Origin: Centroberyx gerrardi
Taxonomy: Eukaryota > Chordata > Actinopteri > Beryciformes > Berycidae
DNA length: 64,000 bases
Assembly: GCF_048128805.1 (NCBI RefSeq)
Contig: NC_136016.1
Coordinates: 9,538,501-9,602,500, forward strand
Direction of reading: 5' to 3'
Part shown: in pieces, positions 34,741-45,943 of the stretch
Layout of the letters: each line of letters begins with the position of its first letter
Numbering within the stretch: position 1 is the first letter of the stretch
Made by a program: the position numbers and the translations under genes
Notes under the pieces: model-generated
The model's database searches: none
What the model saw: only the letters and a program-made list of their open reading frames with translations
What the model was told of the DNA's origin: nothing

Positions 34741-35646
34741 CAGTGGATGCTATTCAAATATCTGTAACTCTTGATGTGAACCTACATTTAACAGGATCTC
34801 ACAGCCTTTGTTTTGACTGGCAATCCTCAGCTGTTGACTGAAAAAACATTCTCCGCTCATATCTAATCGGTTTCAAATCTCAAGGGCGTCTGTTATACAC
34901 AATTATCATGAGCAAACACAACCTGATTGTTCTCCCTATGTAATTGACAGGCAGTAACATCATAGCAAAATAACCACTTATGTCAACCATATATTAGAAT
35001 ATTGTAATATTGCATTGCCCACTTTCATATTGTGCTGGGCTTTGCACCAATAAGCTTTTCATGCATTACCTTCATTTTTAGATAGTGGAAAAATGTATCC
35101 TTCCATACCACTATAAAAGGACTGCTGATGTTTGTGCATTCACATTGATGGAAAACAAGAGATACAGACATGACAGTGAGGAGACGAGCCACACAGTGAG
35201 CAGCCAGTGGAACCTGTCTGAATATTGTCAGTTAGTCCCAGACTAGTTCAGCCAAGGAGATATTTGTAGACTAGAGAAAGCAGGCCTGTTTGTCCACTCT
35301 CACTCTCATGTGCTGAATCAATCTTCCATTGTAATCTATGTCCTTTAGCCCTTATCTCACGGTCTGACAGAGGAAAAAACAAAACGCAGCCCTCCAACAA
35401 TAGCTTTGCTGGTTAAAAGGATAAAACGTCCTTATCGCCGACACAGGCTGTCTATTGTTAGAAAGTAGTGACAACAGGTTGGAGCCCCTCCAAACTCTTT
35501 TCACCGTCACACTGAAAGGCCCGTTCTGAGGTGCAGGCAGGGTCGCCCGCGTTTCAGCATTCCTCTGTGTGTTCATGCAGCGTCCGGATGAAGCGCCGAA
35601 CACATCTGCTGTTACGGCAGGCAGCTGCTGTTGTGCTGGACTTGCC

Positions 35647-35659
35647 TGCCCTCTAGTGG
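35647..35659 (-). promoter_or_regulatory. CTCF core motif (full match)
   Basis: TGCCCTCTAGTGG matches YGCCMYCTRSTGG, the reverse complement of the CTCF core, at every position. It lies between the convergent pgs1 and cyth1. Similar words with one mismatch are at 4525-4537, 40474-40486 and 56179-56191. Confidence 0.4.
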
Positions 35660-35805
35660 AGCCACAGTGGTATTTCATGGTGGTTTTATACATCGACCTT
35701 GATTCTGCCATGAGATATTCCTCCTGCAGATGGCCACTATCAGAGTTCTGCCTTGTGAATTACTGTTGTGCTGAACATTTTGTCTCTGTGTGTGTTTGTC
35801 TGGAG

Positions 35806-36009
35806 GCAGGTGGCTTCTCTTTGGTCCTGAGGTTGAAGGTCCAGATGTTGGTGGGTCCAGTCAACGAGGGTCTTATAGACGGGACACTCGGACGCGCTCT
35901 CGGCCTCCATGAGCAACAACTTGACGAATATCTCCGGGCATGCTGGGAGTCTGAGTCTGCTCCTTCAGCCGCTCCTCTACTGAAACTCCTGTCTGCGTCC
36001 CAGAAAGCC
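35806..36009 (-). pseudogene. Possible broken exon, unrecognised
   Basis: A GC-richer island lies in AT-rich DNA. On the minus strand an acceptor-like GGGACGCAG near 36002 is followed by a plausible coding stretch (VEERLKEQTQTPSMP). The protein-like reading then continues only one frame over (for example FVKLLLMEAESASE and LVDWTHQHLDL). That suggests a one-base frameshift. The plus strand is also open here over 165 codons, so coding on either strand is unproven. I do not recognise the family. Confidence 0.2.
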
Positions 36010-37487
36010 CCAGTGTGCGCGCGCACACACACACACACTCACAGGAGCAGACCCTGTCCGAGGTAAATTCAAGAGGGAATCCTCATCATCAACTCCAGAT
36101 CGTGTGACTGTTCATTGGACCTGTCTGTGGGTTACCTGTATATCCATTACTCCGTCAGACCATCTGGTTTACTAAGGCCTGGCTTCATAGCACTGTGGAT
36201 TTCTGTCTTTGTAGTTGCATTAACTACCAGCAGAATCATTTCTATTACATATATTTCCACAAATATCTGTTGGCATATACAAGCGAGCAATAGGAACTTT
36301 GTGTGATGCAGTAATCGTTTTGTACATCAGTGAACGTTCCTGACATAACGAGTGGTGTGACGGCAGACAGGTGTGGCGACTCATTACAATCCCTGAAGGA
36401 GCCTTAATTATAGTTCTTGGAAGCTCTAACAATGTGTTTACTGCTCGGCCCACACCTCATACAGCCATCACCGTGACTGTACAGTGTCTGTGTATTATCT
36501 TTGTAAATTAAAAGGAAGATGTGGTGGGTTTTTAAAATGGGATTAAAAGTGTGACTGAGTTTGGAGCGATGGCTTTAACTAAACGCTTCAGTGTCAGCAG
36601 TTCATTTGAAGTCAATGTCAGTTTTTCAAGGTGCTGTTTTGAGTAGCAGGCAAACTACTGAACTCATGAATGAACCTTGGCTACACATAGACAAAATGAG
36701 ACCACAAAGGTCAAAGGTCAGGACTAGGGTTTACATTTTATCTCGGCAAAAATTCTAGCCATAAATGAATTTGATACACAGTTTATACAAATACTTATTT
36801 GGGCTGGTAAAGCCCTCACTGCCTAATCTTTTTAAATTTACCAGTCCCGTTTGTGAAGTAAAAGGTCATTTTAGGCCCCGCCTTTCACACCAGATCATTT
36901 TCACATCGATACATTTTCTGTGGGCTTTGACAGTTCAACCTCTAGATGTTCCAACATTAACTTGGACTTTGCCTCCAAGTAGTTGTAGATCTCAAAACCT
37001 GTTTATCTATTTAAGCAATAAGCCACAAGAGGCCTTACTTTCTTTCGTCACCCTCTAAGCTGTTCCTAAATCTGTAAAACACTCTGAGTCGAGCAGCTAA
37101 TTGCTTTTATAACACAGATAGCAGGAGCAAGAAATAACAGCGTGGGAAAATCCATAAAACCCTAAAACTAGAGTGTGCGTAAGAAAAGTAGTCTTCTGAT
37201 CGAATTTTCACTATAGCTTCATTACAACTGTAAATAAAAAAAATACTTAAATGTTTACTCATCTCTGCATGATTATACTTAGGCAAGACTGCAGACAAGA
37301 TGTCCTTATGCAGCGCTTTCATATCAGAATTTCCAGCTGGACTTCTGAAAGGTGCAGCCTGTAGACCTAAGCCCCCAAAAACCAGCCTGGTGCTGCTTCA
37401 CCTTCTCAAAAGAGCTTCGGGACATTACCTTTCATGACATGAAGTCAAATGAACAACATACCAGTCTTTCAATTTTTTTTGCACACT

Positions 37488-37493
37488 TTTAAT
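37488..37493 (-). promoter_or_regulatory. Candidate cyth1 poly(A) signal (ATTAAA)
   Basis: The minus strand reads ATTAAA about 960 bases after the cyth1 stop codon. Confidence 0.3.
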
Positions 37494-38449
37494 GAGACAA
37501 AACCGAAAACAATAAATTACAAGAAATCTGGATGAATAAATATTTAAACTATGCATTACCTTCATTTCCATAAACAGAGCTTTGACAGAACAAAATAGCA
37601 GTAAGAAAACATAGGCTTAGAAAAAAAAAAAGCAACTGAAATTAAACACTGAACTCCACATGATCCAAATAATGAGACCGCTTGTAAACTAACTGAAAGC
37701 ATCAGAATTTTAGGATATCTTGAAATGTATTTGAATCACACTACATACTGTATGATGTGGTGCTTTATGGGGTATCAAATGTCCAGCATTTCCTCCTATT
37801 CTAATGCATTGCACGTCTTGCAGCAGGTATAGAAAGGTTTTATCAAATGTTGATAAAATGAAATGTATATGTAGCTATTTTTACAAAAGTAATCTATCTC
37901 CTGCTCTTTTCCTCCCACTTCTCTCCAAAGAAAATTGTGGGCAGCTGTAACAGCACAGTGTAACAAAAGCAGACTAAACATTCAGTCTGCATGAAATGGC
38001 TCATAGGTCAATCAGACACATTTCAGTAGCCACTACAACAGATTTTAAGAAGAGCCGGAGTGCTAATGTTTTGTTGTAGCGAACTAGAGGGGCACAGCAT
38101 CATGAGAGTACTCTCAGAGAGGGATGTTTGAGAAAATAAAATAAAATAGGTCCATTACTGAAACATTTCAGGTCAAACCTGTGAGAAAAGAGATGCGAGC
38201 ACTGTAGGTTTGCGAGTTCAAGGCGTGAGGGTCCAACAGCACAAAGGAAGAGCCTCTTAGAGAGCTGAATCCTCTATGCCAGGTCCAAACATTACCCCTA
38301 TAGAAGGAGCCTCAGTGGAGCCATCAGTATTCACACTCCACCTCTAGGTCCAGTTGTACAGGTCCTCACAGTGCAGGTCCATGTCCAGTTCGCTGTGTTG
38401 ATAAGTTCAGCCGGTGCTTGCTGTTTCAACGCTGAATCCTGAGCCTCCT
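37494..38449 (-). other. Predicted cyth1 3' UTR
   Basis: The stretch lies between the cyth1 stop and the candidate poly(A) signal. It is AT-rich and contains no open frame of note. Confidence 0.35.
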
Positions 38450-41272
38450 CTACAGCCCCTTCAGAGAGGAGACCTTCTTTTTCCGGGCAGCCAGCATCTC
38501 ATAGAAAGGGTCTTTGCTTATAGCAGCTCTGTAGGTGGGAGAAACAGAGACCAGACGGGTGAGCAACCGAGAGCCTGTCTTCAGAGTAAAGTACTTCCAG
38601 GCCAGTGCCATACTGATCAGGTGCAGGGGAGAGATTTCATGAATATGCACAATAACTGTGACTCACTTGATGCTGCTGATCCACTCGTCCTTTTCTTCTG
38701 TGGTCGGGGCGGAGATTCTGTAGAAAGTGTGGTTTCCCTCAACAACACGGCCGTCTGCCTCCGTCTTGCAGGCCTTGATCACCTGATCCTTGTGGTCTGG
38801 GATGAAGAGCTCAAAACAGTTCTGGGAGCGAGCAGAACAAGATGCATCAGTCAAGGTTGTGGGAGAGACATAAGAGCTTTATCAATAGCTATGTATGTAA
38901 AAATACGAATTAGATGTGTTTAATTAGGTTGGAGGAAAATAGGCTTCCTGAAGGTAGACGCAATATAAAAAAAGCATATCCATGAAAGTCTTCAAAGAAT
39001 TGATTAGCAGTGGGGAAAGTTGCTATTGTTCTTTCATGTCAGCTAATGTCAGACATATTTCATGCTATCTGAAGACAAAATGCACTTGGCGATATTCTAT
39101 TGCACCTACTAATGGACATTCAACCACAATGGGCACCTTATACATGGGAGCAACAGCATGTATGTACATTCCTGGGAGAACATGATGTCCAGATATTTTA
39201 CAGACATCACTACATTATTTATGAAAACAAATACGTTTCCATTGCATAATTTCTTAATTGACCAAAATCTTTTCCTCTTCCAAGTGAGCATAAAAATTCT
39301 CTGGAGATTTTTTTGCCATTTCCATCACACTTTTCTAATTTGATCCATCACAATTTGTGTAAAGATATTTGGATGGAAACGAAGCTTGAGAGAGAAAGAG
39401 AAAAACAGCAGAAGAGGTCAATAACACATGTGGCAGCAAGAGAAGAGAGACCAGGAGTTTACCGGTTTCTTGGAGTCGTCCACTTCTCTGATACTCAGAT
39501 TTTCCAGAGGAATAATCCCTCTGGGTTCCTTATCCTTGTGGGCGCAGGAGAGAGAGAGAGAGAGAAAAGGAATTATAGTGTGTGTGTGGTGTGAGGATAA
39601 CTACTATATCTTCACCCTTACTTAAGCCATGCAGTCAAAATAGCAATTACTCACAGTGGTGTATTCAAAGTAGTAGAGGCAGTTATCTGTGAGAATAAAC
39701 CAGCGCCTCTTCCAGGTCTTAACTCGTCCACCTGAGGAGAGATTACAGGTCAGTGAAGAGCTCACAGGGGAAGCTATCAGAGAAGCACAGTAGTTAGAGC
39801 TGGGAGTATTCCTGTTAGGAGACTTGATATTATGACAGTAACACTTTGAAGCACACTGATGGCATAAAACGACAAGTAAAAAGACAGCTTATTGATTGCA
39901 GTAGAGTAGAGAGGCTCATTGGGTGATACAGGTTAAAAACTTAGTTGGGTCAACAATTAGAAGCCGATGTGAAACCACTTTACTGGCCTTTTCACATCAG
40001 GGTGCAAGGGGCTTAACAGCATTCAGTGCAGGGTAAAACGCCATCAGATACAAAAATGAATTCCCAATTTCATTCTTGCAGATGAAATTGTGATGCAAGG
40101 TAGACAGAGGCTAATGCACACAGCCATTGGGAGTAAGGCGGGGCAGGGCGGGGCGGGGCGGGGGCGGGCTGAGAAGCAAAGCGGCGTGTTAAAGCTGGGG
40201 AGTTGGAGTTTTAAGAGTACATACCTCCTGGAGTCAAAACCCATGGAAAACAAACAAACAAGAAGAATGTCAAAAAATGAAGTCAGCAGTTAGGCTCGCA
40301 TGTAGGCTCAAATCTACTGGAAGTCTGATACATGTGCATAGAAACACAAAAGCAGAACACAAGTTGGTGAAATAGTGTCGTCCAAGATTTTTAGTGGTTT
40401 GATTTTCAAGATGAGGGAGCAACAAAGCTTCATTCCCCTCACTTTTCAATTCTATTTCAATTTCACTTCCTATCCACTAGAGGGCCTTCCAGCTCATGGT
40501 GGGCCAACAGAGGATCCATTGATCCAGACTGGCTGAATACAAACACGGACTTAAGAATATTCAAACCAAATGGAACCACATACCTAGCTTGAGTAGCCAG
40601 CCCTCTCTGTCGGGGTTGAAGAAGGTGTGTGTGAGGTCATTCCCATCATCCTCTGGGATCTTGAAGGGTTCGTTCTTGATGCTCTCGTACAGGTTCTGCA
40701 GAGAGGGCAGGATAAAAAGGGAGAGGGGATTTGGAAATTTTATAATATGGATTATTGGATGGCATCCAAGCAGAGAATATAGGCAGGGTATTTGCAAGTG
40801 CTTAGAGAGACTGTTGCGTCCATTAAACTATAAATCGATTCCAAAGGAGAATTCCACCGTGAGAAACTGAACTTGAAGCTTTAAGAAAATGAAATCTTGT
40901 CACCCTGAGCAGCTCCTCTGGCAGGTCGCCTCCGTCATTGATGCCTCTGTTCATGGCGGTGAATCTCTGAACAGAGGGCTTGTCCTTCACGTTGGGGTTG
41001 TGTAGACTGGTGTTCAGCATGATCACGGCGAACGACAACACATAACAGGTGTCTGTAAAACAACAGACAGGATGTGTGAGTGTGTATTTTTATGGGACCT
41101 GTACATTAGAATACACACACACACACAAAAATGTTGATTTATATTCATTTACTACTGACTCCTGCTTAAATAAATCATGTATTTTCACTTTGGTACTTTG
41201 TATTACTCAAAAAAACTTTGAAAATTTTGACTGGAAACCCTATTTTTTATTCTCGCTGGCTTGACACTGATG

Positions 41273-41304
<32 letters not shown>

Positions 41305-42926
41305 GTGCTCTGAAACACCCCAGGGTTACAGTGACAGTATCGCTGGGCGAAGGCCTCCATCATGCGGTCAATCTTCTGAGCCTCGCCAGGCAGCCTGAAG
41401 CTCCAGAGGAACTGTCTGAGCGCCTGGACCAGGTTCAGGTCTGTGAACTCATGTAGCTCCACAAAGGCATGCAGGACCTCGATGTTGAAGTCATCTCTGC
41501 ACAACACATGCGATCCCACACACACACACACACACACACAGGGGGAGTCAACAGAGCCAACAGGGTGAGTCAACAGAGAGTCAGGATCAAGAACTGACTA
41601 CAGCTCTAAATGAATCCAAAATAGATATATGGGATGTGATTAATTGGATAAAAACAGATGAACAGGTGATTGTTTAAATATGCGAATTCACCATAAGCTC
41701 ATAAGCTATTGATATGACCCACTTTTTACCCCCTGCTGCACATGTGCAAACACGTGAGCGTACGTACATGCAAACACATACAGTCTAATACAGAGTTCTG
41801 GAAAAAGTCCACAGATAGGAAACATAAGGATTAGGATTATCCACTGTTGTTTTGGAATGGGTTCACTATGTCCATTATCACCATTTCTTCTCTTGAGACA
41901 GACAGTAGGAGCACGCACCAGTCGTAAGAAATTTGGACAGCATCGCTCACCTCTCCCCCAGGTAGTCGCCAATAGCAGTCTTATTAAGCCCCTCCCCCTT
42001 GTAGAGGAACTGGGCGATGTCATCACTGGTGTTCTTCAGCAGGGAGCTGTCAATCAAAAATCTGATCCCCTGAGTAATGGAAAACACTGATCAGAAAACA
42101 CATCCCAGTATAGGAAGTGCATCCAAAACTCAGACCAGATGAAGATAATGGTCTTCGTGGGGTTGGTTGAAACCACTGACAGACCGTTGATTCAGTGTGC
42201 AGGTATCTTTGTTTATTTCACTTCAAAACCCGAGCAAACTTAAATCCTGGGTGGCAGTTTCACCGTATTCTTACATCTATTTATTACATTAAAGCAATAG
42301 CTGAAGGTTGTGTTATTCTCACCTTTTTGGGGTCCATGTTGAACTTCTTGCGGCCCATGGCCACCTGTTTGTTTCTCTGCATGCTTTTCCTTCAAACAGA
42401 ATAGATTAACACTGTCTTTATTATTAAGACACAAAACAACCTTAATAAACAGCCAATCCAGCCAATTAAACCCTCTTACACTCTATAGCTTCAGGGCGAC
42501 TCCTGGCCCAGACTCCCTGACCCCTCCCTTCCCCACAAACACACTGTCACTAGTAAAATCATCATCACTCCCACAAGGCAGTAGCTTCTGTTCTTAGTAT
42601 CAGACAAAGGCTGAGTGGACAATACTCTACCTCTCTTCAGTCAAGCCCAGGTTTTCAATCTCATTGGTCACCTCTGCAATCTCATCCTTCAGCCTCTGAG
42701 AAGCAGGCGGGGAGAGGAAGGCATGGTGGGAGAAAGGGAGAAAGGGATGGGACAGGTAGAGAGAGAGAGAGGAAGGAAAAACAAGGTTGAGAATTTATGT
42801 GAGAGATGAAGCTTTTGAGCTGCTGAGCAAACACAGACACACACACGCACACAAATGACATTAAGGCTTCTCTATGATGTCTGACCCTTGCCTCAACCCC
42901 TGGAGATGCTTTGATCTTGCCGACAC

Positions 42927-42974
<48 letters not shown>

Positions 42975-44695
42975 TGTCTGTCTGTCTGTCTGTTCCAGAT
43001 ACATCTTTCTGCCCAAAACATCCAGACAAACACATCCTGCTAAGAGTTGACCCACTAAAACCCCAAAATGCAGACATGATTCACTCTCTCTCAGACCGAC
43101 TCATTCTTCCTCTCGGCAGGAGTTATCTGGAACAGCCGCACTCTGCAGAAAATCCTCTCTGGGAGCTGTAGCACCTGTTCTGGGGTCAGAGCCGACCACC
43201 CTTCCCCTCCTTTCCTCCCCACTCCTCCTCCCCCTCTTCTGACCCAGATTTAAAATCAGCCTACCCCCCCGACATTCTCCCCAGTCTGTCCGCTAAGTGT
43301 CACGTTAGAAGGGAGACGGGGATACTTGAGATCAAAGACTTTGATTGGCTTAGCGGAGCCGCTTTTAAGAGATCAGAACGAGGGGTTATGGGGGGAAATA
43401 GTGTTGAACACAGGAGAAATATTGAGCCCAGCAGAGAAGAAGGGCAAAGTATTAAGATAAATATGAAAGAGAGGTAGACGGGTTTTGGACAGGCCTGTCT
43501 CAGATTAGTGCTATAATCATCTAAAGAAAATGTGTATAACGTTCTGTGCGTGTGTGTGTGAGCGAGCCAGAAAGAAAGTTGGTACAAAGCAGGCTTGACT
43601 GCCACCTAAGGTAAATACTTCAGTTGTCTGGACCCCTCCAAATAGGTTTCCATGGCTACGCCCCCCTCTAAACTAACAGGGTCCTCTGTCTCCATTACTG
43701 GAATATTTCATGGCCCATTACCCATCAGCCCCCCGGGGCAGGACAGGGCGGGGCTTAGGGGAGAGAAGCGGGCAACAAGAGTCGACCCCACTAATAAACT
43801 CCATCAATCTATTTACACAGTATCACTGTCCAGAGGGTGAGTGGGTGTCTGTCTGTCTGTCTGGCATGTTTCTCGAAATACGTACATTGGCTCAGGACTC
43901 ACCTTAAGGTTCGACCAATATGGGCTTTTGAAGGCTGATACCAATAGTTTTGTATCAAAGCTGCCGATAGCCAATATTTTATGCCAAAATTGTATCTATT
44001 TTTAAATCCTTCCATTTTCATGCTTAAAGTATTCAGTGTTTCCCCCCAGAATTGTATTCTTGTCAGGGTGGAAAAGCCCCTGAAACAGCATTTAGACCAT
44101 CATGGGACACTAAAACTCTCCACTAATTCTTAGTGTTAGCAGCTCCTTAAGGCAGGGTGACCTGCTGCACCTATTCAATGGTAGGGGAAACTCTGGGATG
44201 GATAACTATCTTTAAATGAAGAATTATTTTTATTGAACAATTAAATGAATAAATACAATGGGCAAAGAAAATAACATTTAATTGTTTTACAGAGTGTTTT
44301 TCTGTAGCTGTTGTCAGGGAGGAACCTATTGACGCTGGACCACATGAAGATATCCAATATTTAATGAAAGGCCAATATTGGCCTGATATATTAGCAAACC
44401 CATTCATCAGTCTAACGCTATGACAATCCAACACATGCAAGATCCTACAGAACAAAGAAAAACACTTGTCCTACAAACTCCCATTCATTCTCTTACGCTG
44501 ATTTGGACACAAGGGCATACAGTAGGCTACATGCTGGGTGGGTATAAGGTCTTTGTTGTCTCTGGCACAGCCAGTCCTGGTTCATTTATTTAGGGGTGTA
44601 GGGGTAACTGAGGTAGGGGGTTGTCCTGTCCCTCCAGGCAGAGACGGCTAGAGGACAGACAGACACTTATATGAAGTCTAGCATCCCCCCCACAT

Positions 44696-44751
<56 letters not shown>

Positions 44752-44832
44752 CTCTACACAAAGAGGATCATCTGTCACGAATGTGTACAGTAACGCTCTG
44801 GTGGTCATACGCCTACCTCCCCTACCCCCCAA

Positions 44833-44870
<38 letters not shown>

Positions 44871-45523
44871 CCCTAGGCATACTGATCCAGACATTGAGGC
44901 AGAAATCTACCCAAGGACACAAAGAGAAGAAAGGGCTACCAGCTCAACAATGCAATGTGCATTCGCAGACCATGAGGGAAAATGCAAAAGCAAAACATTG
45001 CAGACATTTTTTCATTCTTGTCATTCCCCAGTCTGATTTAAATGATGAAATATTCATAATACGAAGAAGAGAGCTATGGATGTGAAAATCTCAAGGGAGG
45101 CATTTGGGTTCACATTTTTTGTTGATGACCTCCACATCACTGAGCACATCATGCTGACTGCATTTTGGAGGAACTCAGTGGTGATGGTCTTCAAATACAA
45201 AGATTTAAAAAGGGAAGCATTTCGTCTAAGCAGTACTTCAGTAGTTTCCTGACTTGGAAAGAGGTTAGGAGACTTAATTGCAGAGGAATGTTTAGTTTAA
45301 GGTTTACCCGATTGATTAAGCAATTAAGGTGGAAGGGAGGAGGGGGGGCACTGCATCACAGGGCCTCAGACAAACATTGAGTAACGTACCGTAAGAAAAA
45401 TCAGCTGAATTAAATTTGGCTGGAATGACTTGAAAGGCGGGCTTGGGAATTAAATTCCATCCCTGATTACAAGTTTAAGTTTAAGAAGGAGAGGAATAAT
45501 CTCTCCTCTCTTCGTGGTACTGG

Positions 45524-45573
<50 letters not shown>

Positions 45574-45834
45574 GTGTGTGTCTGTTACTTGAATGTCCTG
45601 CAGTAGCTCTTGTTTCCTGCGGCGGATGCTCTCCAACTCCTGCCTCTCTTCTGGGCTGAGGTCATCAGGCACTGAGGAGAAAGGAGGAGAGAGGTACAGT
45701 TAACACCCAAATACAGACATCTGACACACACACACACACACACACACACAAAGAGAAGGAGACCTGAGAATCCCAGTGCTCTGGGTCACTATGGCAACAC
45801 AAAACCTTATCCATCAAATCATCCCCCCCACACA

Positions 45835-45865
<31 letters not shown>

Positions 45866-45909
45866 CTCCAACTGGAGGATGAAATCAACCCCCTTTGTCT
45901 TATACAGTT

Positions 45910-45943
<34 letters not shown>

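Larger units (their letters stand above)
34741..37487. other. Intergenic stretch between pgs1 and cyth1
   Basis: No intact gene is seen. DNAH17, a very large gene, lies between PGS1 and CYTH1 in mammals but is not present as a recognisable gene here. The exceptions to otherwise plain sequence are a CTCF motif and a possible broken exon, listed separately. Confidence 0.5.

Noticed and set aside
35569-36066. 165-codon plus-strand open frame as a gene
   Set aside because: Its first half has an odd Cys-rich, low-constraint composition, and its end is a translated CA repeat. No family resemblance was seen.
41706-42026. Longer minus-strand open frame around the cyth1 exon at 41951-42069
   Set aside because: It is a different reading frame from the Sec7 exon; the true exon continues in phase from 42389 and into 41496.
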